NCBI GenBank assembly: GCA_027604705.1
Contig: JADHYV010000003.1
Coordinates: forward strand, 186,001 to 250,000
Length of the DNA: 64,000 nt
Origin: Allomyces arbusculus
Taxonomy: Eukaryota > Blastocladiomycota > Blastocladiomycetes > Blastocladiales > Blastocladiaceae
Direction: 5' to 3'
Below, piece after piece: positions 10,677 through 22,308 of this stretch (its first letter is position 1; each line of letters starts with the position of its first letter). The notes under the pieces are model-generated. The model saw nothing but the letters and a program-made list of their open reading frames with translations, did no database searches and had not been told where the DNA came from. The position numbers and the translations under genes were made by a program.

Positions 10677-12177
10677 TCACATCCCCGACAGCGCCTCGAG
10701 GTTCGCCTGCTCAAGCGGCGTCATGACGCGATCCGCCGACGCGCCCTGCTCGGCCTCGGCCGCCGCACGCGCCCTTTCCGCGGCCTCCTTCGCCTCGGCC
10801 TCGGCTGCGGCCATCACCTCCTCGACCCACTCGTCGAGACTCGCGCGCATGGCCGACCGCACGACGAGCCGCTCCCATTCGTGGTCGACGGGCTTGCCCG
10901 GAAGGACCCGGATGCTTTGCGAGAGGGTCGCAACGCTGCGGCCGCCGGGGCCTTGCACGCGCACCACGTAGACAATGTGCCGCGTTTCCGTGGCCGATTC
11001 GAAGCCCGCGGGCGTGGGCCACACGGCGGGAGCGAGGAAGACGACGAGCTCGTCTTCGTGGTCAGGTTGAGGAGCCTTGTAGCAGGGGAATGTAATGCAC
11101 ACGAGGTCAGTTCAGGGTGCCGGTCGCGCATCGAATTCAAAATTCTAGCCATACCTTGAGCGACTCGGCCCACACAGCCTCGAGCCCCGCGACCTTGGCA
11201 TCCAACAACTCCTCAGGCAAGTAAGTGCGAATCGCGGCATTCTCGCCGTCATCCGCATCGCGCCACTCGACACGCAGCGCGTGTTCCATGAGCAGCGACG
11301 CCAGCAGCTCGCGCGCGTCCTTACCCACCAGCGTCACCCCCGCCGTCGACCGCAAGTTGCACCGGCCGACCATGCGCAGTCGCAGTGGCAGTGGACGCGC
11401 CTCAGGCGCGACCGCGTCCAGAACCGACGTCATCCCGCGTGCGAGAATCGATTGCAGCGACGAAGCGCTCTCCGTGACGCGCGGGGCGGCCGTGGCGACC
11501 GCGGCAGTGGTCACGGTCGAGGCCTGTGCAGCGACGGTAGTCAGGACCTTGGTCACTTTTTCGGTCGCGTGGTGGCCCTCAGAGAGCAGCTGCGTCGTCA
11601 TTTCGCGCACGGTCGGGACGGCCTTGGCGACGCGGTCCTTGGCAGCGGTGGTTTCTTGGACGACAGCACTAGTCACGGAACTGAGCCAGGAACCAAAACC
11701 CCACCCACCGCCGCTGCCGCTCATTTGCGCAGCAGCAGGTGCTGCAGTGGATGAGGACGGCGAGGACTTGGCCTGCTGAGATGCAAGAGATGCGGTCGCT
11801 GGCGTTGGCGACTGCGCTGGCGGTGGGGGCGTTCGTGCTGCGAGCCGCGCGGCAGCCGTGGTCGTCGACCCGCCGCGCCGGTGGCCCGTCGGAGTGGGAG
11901 CAGCCGTAGGCTCGGGAGCAGGTGCCGTGATCTCGTCGAGCAGGGCCATCACCGACGATGCCGATGCGCTTGACGGTGGGGCAGCGGCGCTGGTGGCTGC
12001 TGGCGCATTCGTTGCGGGAGCTGACGCGTCACTCTTGGGTGCAGAATTCGAATCTTTTGCGGTGGGATCAGCGAGAATGGCGGGATCGGCGAGCGGATCG
12101 TCGACGTTGAGGTTGTCGATCGAGTCGAGAAAATCGAGCACGTCTTCGGCACGCGAGGCATCGGCGTGATCGGCCAT
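10677..12177 (-). CDS. MTC1: Mtc1-like protein (maintenance of telomere capping protein 1 family)
   Basis: Two exons (12177-11155, 11075-10677) give 473 residues, close to the 478 of yeast Mtc1. The N-terminus has the short helical motif DVLDFLDSIDNL. An Ala/Ser/Pro-rich region follows, then GGGWGFGSWLSSVTSAVV, which resembles the Gly/Trp-rich motif of the family. The folded C-terminal half ends with the segment VVRVQGPGGRSVATLSQS, similar to the conserved family end. The last 70 residues form a charged helix (EEVMAAAEAEAKEAAERA). In yeast the protein is cytosolic or COPI-associated and its exact job is unclear. The family call rests on recalled motifs and a matching length, so it is moderately sure; the gene model is solid. 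Confidence 0.7.
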
Positions 12178-12648
12178 GGCGACACGATACTTGGATATTG
12201 CGGGAAGTTAAGCTGTGTGTCGTCAATACAGATGGTGCGCGCGAGATGAGCGCCGTGCTCGCCAGATTGTCTTGAGGTGAAAGTTGAAAAAAGCCGCCAG
12301 CTCGACGCGCTCCTGTCGCCGTGCATGTTTTGTCCATGTCACTGTCACGCCTGAACGAACGCGGGGCGATCCTTTGATCACTTCAAAATTTTGCGTTCGC
12401 GCACCAGTTCAAACGAGGCCCCCTGATCACATCCGGCGCTCGTGCCCCTTCTTGTTTGTCACGATCTCGAGGAACGACCCTCTGCAGCTCAATCCTCAGC
12501 AGACGCTTGGTGCATTCTGTTGCCCTCCCCATCGCCAGCTTCGCATTCTCGCCGCACCTACGCCGACCCGCCAGCTGCCCACGGTTCCCTGCCAGCGGCA
12601 CTCAAACCAAACGATTCCTGGTGGACAAGTCGCGTGCAAGTCACAGCC
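12178..12648. promoter_or_regulatory. Divergent promoter region, Mtc1-like / GH18-like genes
   Basis: The genes on either side are transcribed away from each other. No TATA box or clear repeat stands out. Confidence 0.45.
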
Positions 12649-15600
12649 ATGATCCCACGACGTTTCGTGCCGCCGGTGTCCCCACGAACCGCTGCACGCG
12701 GTTGGCCAGCCACCACAGCGATAATCGCGGCCTTGGTTGCTGTACTTGAGCTGCTCGTCGGCACCGTCACGGCCGTACCGGGGCTCCGCGTCTTTGCTTC
12801 CTACATGTCCTGGTCGCCCTACCCGGGCAATGACCTGGCCATTGATTCGCTCGACTGGCCCAATATCGACACGCTGCTCTACGGGCCCGTCGGGTTTGCT
12901 CCCAACAATGGGTCGCTCGAGCTCAACGATCCGTACGCACGCTTGCTTAAACCGGTCGCTCACTGCAGCGGGAGACTGATAACGAGAACTGATTTCCCTC
13001 ACAGATACTCGAACGAGGACATGGTTATTGACCCGGAAGATGCCTACTGTTCGTGCTGTGTCCGAGGTACGTTCTCATTCGCATGCAACCAGCCGCTTTC
13101 GTCGACTGACTTGCACGCGGCCAACGACTAGGTGGGATCGGCCGGCTCTGGGCGCTCAAGAAGCAATACCCGCACGTCAAGACAGTCCTGACCATGGGCC
13201 CGACCCGTGCATGGCTCGCCGCTAACCGCTCGGCTGTGGCCCTGCAAATGTGGACGGCGGCCACCGCCAACCAGACGTTTCTCGCGCAGCAGCTCGTCAC
13301 GTACATGAACCAGCGCGGGCTCGACGGCCTGCACCTGCAATGGCCCGACCTCGAGCTCACACCGAGCTACGCGCCCTCCTTCCTCGCGCTCGCGACCGCC
13401 GTCCGGCAGCAAATGCAGGCTTCCGGCAGATCGGGCGTGACGCTGTCGGTTCACCTGCCTGCGAACGCGACACTGCTCAACAACGGCCCGCTCAACCTGA
13501 CGGCGCTGAACGCGGTCGTCGATCGTGTACACGTTGCCGTTGGCAATATTCGCAGCACGACGAATACTTTCCGGCACGCACAGAACGCACTGACGAGTTC
13601 GTCGGACCCTGTCACAGACCCGGTCCTCCGAATGTTCACGTCGGTCAGCGGCATTGTTGATTTCATGACCGCCGCGGGGATTCCCGCGAGCAAACTCGTC
13701 ACGACGCTCGCGTTCCAAGGACTCGTTTACTACGGCGTCGGTGCCGGTGGGCCGGGCCAGACGTATGCCATGTCGCCGGACCCGCTCGAGTACAGACCGT
13801 GGATGACGGCCAATATCACGTCGGCGGCGTGGACTGTGAACGTCGACACGAATGCCGGATCCGCAACGTGGTACTGGAACTCGGCCAACTTGAATGCCGT
13901 GACGATGCCGACAAGAACATCAATCCGTGCCGTCCTCGACGCAGTTCTCGCGCGGTCCATTCTCGGCGTTGAGACGTACCACCTGGCCGGCGACTTGCCA
14001 CGGACCAACACGACGTCGAGCCTGTGGCCCGTCGTCGCGTCGTACGCGTCCGTCGACACCCCCACCACTGCCCGCATGACCGCCGCACGATCGGCATGCC
14101 TCTCGTCCTCCCCGTTCTGCAACCTGCGATGCAACTCCGACTGCTACGCGTCGCGCACGCGGCACTTCTGCACCGTTGACCTGACGCAACCCGCGTCCAA
14201 TGCCGCCCCACGGCTCGCCGTGACTCTGAACCAGGGGGGCCCGGACGTACGCGTCGCTGACGCCGTGCAATCTGCTGTCATCTCCACCCTCTCTACCAAC
14301 TCGATCCCGGCCACCCTCTTCATCGGCACCGACCGGCTCACGAGCGCGGCCACCCTCCGCGCAGCTCGGCGCGTCGCCGACTTACCCGGCGGCGCCGTCG
14401 GGCTCGCGTGGTCGGACCCGCTCGACACGCTCCTCGCCCTGTCCGACACGGATTTCCGCGCACACGTGGCGTCGGCGATTGTTGCAGTCGCGCGTTCGGC
14501 GGGCGCCGACGGGATGTGGCGCCCCTCGCGCGTCCCGTCACTCGCGCGGATTCCGGCGCTCGACGAGGCCGCGGCAAGGGGGGACCCGCGCGCCGATCGG
14601 CTGTGCCGCGTCCTGACGGGTTTGGGCGTGCAGCGCGTGTCGTGGTCGTTGGATACGTTGGATTACACGGTCGCAAGCGGTGCTGACCCAGTGCCCGTCG
14701 TCCAGCAGGCGGTGAATTTCACGTTGGCAAATATGCGCAACGTGTCGATGGTCGTGGGGATGGCGAGATCGGCGATCGCCGTGCAGATGGATGGACTGGT
14801 GGGTGAGCCGGCGGCGGTGGCCGCGGTCCAGACGCTTGCGCAGCAGAATAACGTGACGTTGATCAGCGCGAGCGAGTGTCTCGGGGTGCCGGCAACAAAC
14901 GCGTGGTCGGGTGGGTGGGCGGCGGCGGTAGTCGGGTCTGGCGGCGCGCTCGCGGTCCCGCCGGGGTTGGCCGTGAACTTGACGTGTCCGCTCGACCAGG
15001 TCGTCACGCAGTGCCAGTCGCAGACGAGAGACGCGTCGTTGGTGCTGGTGCGCGGACCGCTTTCGTACGTTCTGTCTCGAAATTTCCTTGCCTCTCGCTC
15101 TCTGCTCACCTTTGGCTTCCCCCGCGGCAGATCCATGGCGCTCTACAACCTGACCGAAAACATCCGCCAACGGCGTCCGGGCATGAACCCGATCGTCCCG
15201 CTCACCGTCGCCGTCGACACGTCCGAACTGACCGCCACAACCACCGACGCCCTCCGTCGTGCGCGCGCCGCCTACATGGCGCGATTTCTCGTCAATCAAG
15301 GGCACACGCTCGCGATCCACCTCCCGTCCACCGTCTCCTCGGCCAACGCCGCGGGCTACGTCTACATGGCGCAGCAAGCCCTGCAACAAGTCGCGGGCGT
15401 GCGCGCCAAATTCATCGTCCCCGCGGGCGACACGCTCGACGTGGAAGTCTGCTCGATGCTGGCCGTGAACGGGGTCGCGATCCTGGCCTTACCGCGACTC
15501 GGTGCCGCCTGGGCTGAGCCGAGCGGCACGCACGTGCCCGAAATGGACGCGGTTAGGGGCGTTCTCGGGGTGGGCAGCGGCGCGGTGCTCGTGTCGGCAC

Positions 15601-16739
15601 AACACGTCGCGGCATTACCCGCCGTCCCACGGACCCCAAACTACGATGACTTTGTGGGCCGGTGGCTGTGGACGCTCGCGCAGCGCAATACCGACCCAAT
15701 CACGCTCGCCTCGTGCCTTGGCAGTCCCACCGCGGTCGTGAGCGTGCCCGCCGTGCAGGCGTGCGGCGACGGCATCTGCTACACGTACGGCGGCGAAGAC
15801 TGCCGCACCTGCCCGGTCGACTGCGGCGTATGTCCGGCCAACCCCGTGGCGCCATCGACGACCAACCCATTTGACGTGACGTCGCTCTCGGCCATCACGA
15901 CTGGGACCGACTCGTCGTCCACCGACACGTCCGGATCGACAGAGACATCCACGTCGACGGCCGCCGACGCGTTCCTCGCGTTCATCGCGTCGCCCGCGGG
16001 GATCATCGTGTGCCTGCTCACGGGCGCCGTCCTGGCCACCGTCATCTTGCGGTCGGTCGTGGGCCAGGCGCGCGCGCTGGTTCGCGGCCGCACGGCCCGC
16101 GCGCGGTCCGCGTCGCCCGAAAGTTCGCGGAAAGGGTCCGGGTTCGGCACCCTGGCGCCGTACGGCGCGAAAGCGCTGCTGGCCTCGGCGCGCATGTCGG
16201 AAACCGGCGAATCCATCGGCGCGGCCGCCGTGAACCGGCGCGCAACAACCACGGTGTCAGCGCCGGATCTTGGCAAGTCTGTCGGGAGCGGGAACGGCGC
16301 GATGAACGAGAGCAGCGCGACGACGGCGGCATTCGCCGCCAACTCGGCCGGGTCGGCGCTCGACGGGTCACAGGTCGGGCTTCTTTCGGATACCTCGGCG
16401 CCGACGTCCCCGACGCACGCGGTCGCGGGCGCGATGCGGTCGTTGCCGGACTTGCTCGTGTCGATTCGCGAGGAGGATGTGCGCAGAGAGAGCACCGACG
16501 AGACGCCGGGGTCGGCCGGGGCCGCGTCGATTCGGACCGCGCTGAATGCGGTGATGGCTATGCAGGATACGGCGGCGGCGAGTGCGCGCGCGTCGGTGTC
16601 GGCGCCGTCGGGGGCAGACGCGCTCGAGGTGCCGGCAGGGCCTGTGGCGGGCGGGTCGCTCGACCCAGTGTCGGATTTGATGGGCGAGTTGAATGAGCTG
16701 CAGACACTGACGATGGGCAGAAGCGGGAGATGCTCGTGA
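12649..16739 (+). CDS. Membrane-anchored pseudo-chitinase/pseudo-deacetylase (GH18-like plus two NodB-like domains)
   Basis: Exons 12649-12932, 13005-13066 and 13132-16739 give about 1,317 residues, or 1,295 if a likely 66-base intron at 15065-15130 is removed. A signal-anchor helix lies near residues 20-42. The GH18 barrel is recognisable from GGIGRLWALKKQYPH onwards, but the active-site motif DGxDxDxE reads DGLHLQWP at about 180, so all acids are lost. A NodB-like domain begins near residue 477, where the usual TFDDGP is LNQGGPD and the metal-binding His is replaced. A second NodB-like unit near residue 804 reads LTVAVDTS. A Cys-rich knot (CGDGICYTYGG, then CPVDCGVC) precedes a membrane helix near residue 1071 and a Ser/Ala-rich cytosolic tail of about 220 residues. 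Many NxT/NxS sites suit an exposed glycoprotein. The likely role is wall-polysaccharide binding or sensing rather than catalysis (inference). Confidence 0.85.
15065..15130 (+). other. Probable in-frame intron of 66 bases
   Basis: It starts GTACGTTCTG, ends in a pyrimidine-rich stretch and CGGCAG, and has the usual intron size for this window. Its length is a multiple of three and it has no stop, so retaining it would add 22 residues without breaking the protein. Confidence 0.6.
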
Positions 16740-17408
16740 AGGTGGTGGGTGGACTGGAGCGTTGAGCAGACACGGGTGGAGGAGACGGAGAAATGGAGAA
16801 CTAAATTTGTTATTTCGGGTCAAGATCAGCAAAAGCATCAAACAAAGAGGGCCCAAGCGAGCTGGTGCGCGCGCGAGCGAGCGACAACCACCGTCGCAAC
16901 CAATCCAGGCCAGGCCATCCCAGCCAGGACGGAGCAGCGACAAGTGGAGAGGCGAGCAGCAATAACCAAAAGAGACGATGCATGAATAAATGAAAATCAA
17001 CACACGTGTGCGGCGCCCAAACACTGCACTTTCCACCGACGCGTGTGCTCGAAAAAAACACCAACAGCAACACAACACAACGAACAAACCCACGTCCGTC
17101 CGTCCGAACAGAGCAAGCTGCACGCAGCAAGCCGACCGAAGCGAACGAAAGCACGGAATGATGAAAGAAACTGGGACGGGAGAGGCGGGACTGCGCGACG
17201 ATGGGTGCACAAGTCCGTTGGAGCGGGGCGACCTTGAAGATGATGAAAAGGAGAGGGGAGGGCAAAAGAGGATGACAAAAAGAGAGAGAAAGAGAGAATG
17301 AGTGAGAGAGAGAATGGGGGAGAGAGAGAAAGAGAAGGAGAGAGAAAGACGAGGACGGGAACCACCTACCCAACAAAAACCACAAAAACCACATCGATGG
17401 CACCCACT
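16740..17408. other. Convergent 3' region, GH18-like / GATA genes
   Basis: Holds the 3' ends of both genes and the purine-rich simple repeat at 17277-17355. No gene seen. Confidence 0.6.
17277..17355. repeat. GA-rich microsatellite
   Basis: A run of interrupted GAGAGA units of nearly 80 bases, lying just past the GATA gene stop, so its transcript would carry CU-rich 3' UTR. Confidence 0.85.
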
Positions 17409-19040
17409 TTAGGGCGCGACGACCATAATATCGCGCACGAGCGACACGCGGCGCTCCCAGGTACGCAGCCACTTGGCGACACGGTCACGACCATTCTCCT
17501 CGCGCAGCATCGCAGCGACTGCCGCCAAAAACGGCGGCACTTCCTCGTCGTCGGCCTCGGGCTCGGGCGACGAGGCCACCGACGCCGCGCGGGGCGCACG
17601 AGCGGGCACGCGCGCCATGACGTCGGCGGGCGTCGCCTCGGCGTCGTCGTCCTCACCCTCTGGATCGGCGAGCAACGTGCGGAACACGGCGCACGCGTGA
17701 CACAGGTACTGCGTGGGCGCCGACGAGGGCGAGGGCGACGCGCGCGGGCTCGGCGGCGGGGACATGGGCGCCGACTCGGCGTCGACCGCGTGCCACGTCG
17801 TGGACCGCTTGCCCTGGCATTGCGCGCAGACGCGCGGCGCCGCCGAGTCGTCGGAACGGAGCCGCTTGGCAGCCAGGTGGTCGCCGTCGTCGGTCTCGGC
17901 CGCGCGCTTGGTCGCGGGCACGAGCACACCCTGAGCGGCAGCGGCCACGGCCGCGGCGGCCGCCGACGCAGGCGACTTGCGCGCCTTGCGGGCACGCAGC
18001 TTGAGCGGGCGGTGCACGCCGTAGGTCTTGTGGTAGAGGCCGCAGGCGTTGCAGAGCATGTGCTGGCGGTCGGTCGACCGGCGCCAGAGCGGCGTCGACG
18101 TGGTACCACAGTTGAAGCACGTGTGCAGGCCGTCTTTGAGCGTCTCCTTCTTGGCGGGCTCGTTGGCCATGGCCGCAAGAACCTCGGTCGCGGGCGCGAG
18201 CGGCTTGGGGGCGGGCGTCGGCGAGACGGGCATGGCCGCCACGGTAGTAGGAGCCGGGGACGGCGACGACGCGGGCGACGGCATGGCCATGGCGACTTGC
18301 GGCGGCGACGACACAACGGGCGCGGCGAGCGGGAACAGCGCCGACTGCTGGAGCGGGAACGACGCCGTGGTGGCAGCGGGGGCCGTGGCGGTCGCCGTGA
18401 ACTGCGGCTGCGCCATGACCATGGCCGGCTGCGTTTGCGCAGCGGCGGTGGGGGCACCGGGCATGTTGACATGCAAACCGACGTTCATGTTCATGTTGAG
18501 CGGCGCGGCCGCGGCCGTGGGTTGTGGCTGCGCGGTCGCCTGGCCCGGGAACATGGGCATGGCCATGGTCGGGAACGCCGGTGCGGGCGCGACGGCCGCG
18601 AGCCCCATGGCGCCGTTGGGCAGCGTCACAAACTGGAACTGCGTCGGCGCCGGCGCGGTCGTGGGTGCGGCCTGCATGAAGAACATCGGCTGTTGCGCCT
18701 GCGGCTGCGCATAGGGGAACGCAGGGGCAGCGGCCATGTGCATCGGGGCCTGCGGCGCTGAGACGGCCATCATGGCGGCCAGATCGGCGGGCTGGAGCGC
18801 GTTGGCCCATGGCATCGCGGCAAGGGACGTCGTGGTCGTGGCAGTAGCGGCATGCGGCGGCGATGGCGGGAGCGTGGTGGGGAGCGTGGCGGCGACGCTG
18901 GCGGTGGCCGTCGGGGCCGGCGACGCGTCAACGAACAGGCCGAGCGCGGCCAGGTCCATGAAGTCGTCGGCACCCGAAAAGGCCGAGGCCAGGTCGAGCG
19001 CGGTGTGGGCGGTGGTGGTCGGGGTCGCGGGGGCCGACAT
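17409..19040 (-). CDS. GATA-type zinc-finger transcription factor
   Basis: One exon of 543 residues. A canonical fungal GATA finger lies at about 307-340: [14 protein letters not shown], then [14 protein letters not shown], followed by the basic tail [13 protein letters not shown]. The long N-terminal half is rich in Ala, Pro, Met and Gln, as in activation domains. A second Cys pair set ([14 protein letters not shown] and YLCHACAVF, about residues 402-450) looks like a second finger with a Pro/Ser insertion in its loop. A nuclear-localisation-like stretch ([10 protein letters not shown] to AAKRLR) lies between them. Upstream, a TTATCAG acceptor-like site directly precedes the ATG region, so a 5' UTR intron is likely. 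An alternative unspliced start at 19145 would add 35 residues. Confidence 0.92.
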   Translation of the reverse strand: MSAPATPTTTAHTALDLASAFSGADDFMDLAALGLFVDASPAPTATASVAATLPTTLPPSPPHAATATTTTSLAAMPWANALQPADLAAMMAVSAPQAPMHMAAAPAFPYAQPQAQQPMFFMQAAPTTAPAPTQFQFVTLPNGAMGLAAVAPAPAFPTMAMPMFPGQATAQPQPTAAAAPLNMNMNVGLHVNMPGAPTAAAQTQPAMVMAQPQFTATATAPAATTASFPLQQSALFPLAAPVVSSPPQVAMAMPSPASSPSPAPTTVAAMPVSPTPAPKPLAPATEVLAAMANEPAKKETLKDGLHTCFNCGTTSTPLWRRSTDRQHMLCNACGLYHKTYGVHRPLKLRARKARKSPASAAAAAVAAAAQGVLVPATKRAAETDDGDHLAAKRLRSDDSAAPRVCAQCQGKRSTTWHAVDAESAPMSPPPSPRASPSPSSAPTQYLCHACAVFRTLLADPEGEDDDAEATPADVMARVPARAPRAASVASSPEPEADDEEVPPFLAAVAAMLREENGRDRVAKWLRTWERRVSLVRDIMVVAP

Positions 19041-21101
19041 GGCGGCAAGGGGCGCGATGGCTGATAATTTGGGAAACAAGTAGGTGCGGACACGAGGCAT
19101 GCAACTGCGGTGAGATTGCGCGCTATCACACGTCGCCGACGCCAAGGGATGCGGCCCGAAGAAACGTGCGGGTCAAAACGCGACGTACCGATGGTGGGGT
19201 TGCTGGTGGGGCGAAAGTGAGAAGATGAAATGGATCACGGACCAGGCGGGTCGGCAATCAGAACAGGTGGAGGGCGAAGAGCGGAACGAGATGGAAAAGA
19301 GGAGGTAGAGGACAAGGTAGGGCGGCGCCGTCCAAACGGAGATGAGCGGAAGCGGGCACAGTCCAGCCGGCGAACCAGGATCAAATCAATCCAGCAATCG
19401 GTCCGAGCAGCAGCGAGCGGGTAGAGCGTCCAACGAGCAGGGCAGGCACAGGGCGGGCACGGGGAACTGGGTCGGGAAACACAGCGACGGGCACGCGACG
19501 TGACAGCGAGGAAGGGCAGCACCACCAACGGCAGCAGGCACAGAACGGGAACAGGAGTGGGTTTGAGCGCGGTGCGTGAGCAGCTGGAGCGAGCACACAC
19601 AGAGGGGGGCGCCTTCTCGACTAATCAACGTCGCGGCCGACGTGGTTTCCCGACGAAAAGAAGTAATAGTTCATGGATTCCGTCGAGGAAACGCGCTGGC
19701 TTGCGGAGTCGGCGAGGTAGACGCTACGACGACGCTGGCGGGCTGGGCTGCGTGGTGGGTGACGACAGCAGAGCGGGCAAGCGAGCGGCGCGGGCGACTA
19801 CGTCGACGGCAGCGGCAAGAGGCGTCAAGACGACCGGGGGTCCACGGCGTGGGTAGGGCGAGCGCGGATGGCGAGGCGGGCCAGGGTGACTTGCGCGGGG
19901 CGGGTCAACGGGTGGAGAGAGAGGTCCAGAGAGCTGGCGGACGCGCGTCGAGGCGAGGAGCAAGGGCGATCGCGGGCAGTGGACAAGACGAGCGCGGGGA
20001 GAAACGAGAGAGAGGGAGAGAGCGAGGGCGGCGAGGGGCGACGCGGGTGTTGCCAGAAGGAATGAAAGTGAAAAAGGTCAGCATGACGTTCGTGCGTAAC
20101 TCAGGAACACACCAACGCGCGTAGGAACCGCGCCGGCCCCACCCGGAACCGACCAGCGAACACTTGGGCTGGCGTGCTGAAAAGTCCGCCTCCACATCGA
20201 CGCAAAGACCAACGAAGACCAGGCCGAAACCAGACCAAGCCCTGGGCCAAACCAGCATCAAAACACGCTTGCCACGGCCCCCTTTTTGGCCGAGGCGCGA
20301 CCACTCGTGGGCGCACGTTGGTGGTGGATGGACGAGGGGATTTCATGGCCAGTTTGAAGCAGGGTTGGTCCATGGTTCGCAGTGCAGCCGGGCGTCGTAA
20401 GTTCACCCGACGATTGGCGTCGGGTCGGGGTGGGGAGGGCAGCTTGGGGGGCGCCGTCTCGCGCCCACCAAGCGACAGCAGCGGGGCCAGCGTTGCGCAC
20501 GACAAGCGCAGAGCGGCGGCGCGTACCTCAGCGGGCAGGCAAGGCGTGCACGCGAAGCGGACAGGGGCGGGTGGCGCGCGGAACGGCGAGGGTGGACGGG
20601 CGAGTCGCTTGCGGCAGATGGCGGCGGCGACTGGCGGCGTCGGACGGCGGGCAGGGGCGGGCGGGCTTTGGGCGCGCGCGCAATTGCCGGCGGTCGGAGG
20701 TGCGGCGGAGGGCGGCGGTGCACTCGGTGTGGAGGGCAGGGCGGCAGGCTTCGCGGCAGACGGAGGAGAGGCGGCCGGGGCGGTCCGACACGGCGAGTTG
20801 GCGGTGGTGGGCCGTGGACGGTGCGCTTCGCTCAGCGTGGAGCACGTTTGCGTGCGTTGCGAAATGGCTCCCGAGGCGGCTCGGCACGTGCCGTGCGGCA
20901 GTCACGACGCTTATCGTGTCTCGCACGTCTCGCAACATTGCACGTGCGCTCACCTGGCCGCGCGACCACCGCACGGCCGCATCTGTCGTCCTTCCTCGTC
21001 GCCGCCAGGCCACCCGGCCGGCTGGCCAGCTTGTCCAGCCCGTCCTTGACGACCCTCCCACGGTCGTCCACCCCGCGCCGTCACTGCACCACCCCGCCGC
21101 C
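19041..21101. other. Long divergent intergenic region, GATA / coilin genes
   Basis: About 2 kb without a recognisable gene. From about 19,200 to 20,060 the plus strand is strongly purine-rich, so a GATA transcript starting here would have a long pyrimidine-rich leader. The many open frames are shadows of high GC content and match no family. The coilin promoter must lie at the right end. Confidence 0.5.
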
Positions 21102-22273
21102 ATGCGCTTGCTCGTCTCCGTCCACCCGCCCGACGCGCCCGTCGGCGCCGCCATGACCGCGCCGCTGCGCTTCGTCTTTGCTGTGCCCGCGCACGCCGTG
21201 CACATTGGCGACCTGGCCCACGCCATTCTCGACCGCGCCGGATTCGACCAAGAGGCTGCCGTCGCTGCGCTCTCGCTCGACGGATTCAATTTGGTGCCCG
21301 AGGACGCGGTCGCGACCGTGCTCACCAACAACGACAAGGTCGAGTAAGTAGCAGTGACTCCCCGCCCTCCACCTGCCGCACGCTCGCTCGCCCAGAGCTC
21401 ACCCCGCACCAACCTTAGCGTTCATGTCACGCACATTATCCCGCCACCGCGCTCGGCATGCAAGAAGCGCGCCCGCGCGCCGTCACCCGACGCGTATATG
21501 CCCGACGCCGATGCCAGCACACGGTCGCGCAAGCGTGTGCGCACGCTTGCACCGGCCGCAGCATTGCCGGCTCGTTCTGCGCGCGCCCGCAGTGCGGTGG
21601 CCGACGCCCTCGTGGATTCCGACGCGCTCGACGCCGTCACGCACCATCTCGCTTCGCTGATTGCCCGGCAAGCCGTGGGCGCAGCTGCTGCCGCTGGCGA
21701 CGACGACGAGGATGACGACGACGACGACGACGACGAGGAAGAAGACGACGACGACGAAGAGGAGGCAGAAGATGCGGTGCAGTACGACGTTGCGGAGGAG
21801 GATGAGGACGAAGTCGACGACGACGATTACGAGGACGCGGCTGAGGAGGACGACGACGAAGAGGACAGTGACGAGGCCCCTGACGAGCTCCCAGCACGCG
21901 CGCATGCCAAGACCACCACCACGGCGTCGCGCGGCGCGCCGTTCGTCCACGAAGAGGAGGAGGATGACGAGGACGAAGATGAAGACTACGAGGCCGAGGA
22001 GGAGGAGGAGGAGGACGACGACGATTTGGACGACGATGAGGCTGCTGACGATAACGTGGAGCCGCTCGTAACGGATAGCGACGACGAGGCCATCACCTCG
22101 GCCTACGACCAGCTGCTCAAGGACCTGCAGCCCGCGCCCGCCGTGTCCACCAACGGCAAGAAGAGCACGGTCACCAAGGCCGACAACGACGATGACGACG
22201 ACGACGACGACGATGAGGACGACAGCGACTTTGAAATGGCGAGCGAGGACGGCGCCGTCTCCGACTCGGACTC

Positions 22274-22308
<35 letters not shown>

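Noticed and set aside
17298-18761. Plus-strand open frame of 487 codons
   Set aside because: Antisense to the GATA gene; almost all Arg, Gly and His, as expected from reverse reading of GC-rich Ala/Pro codons.
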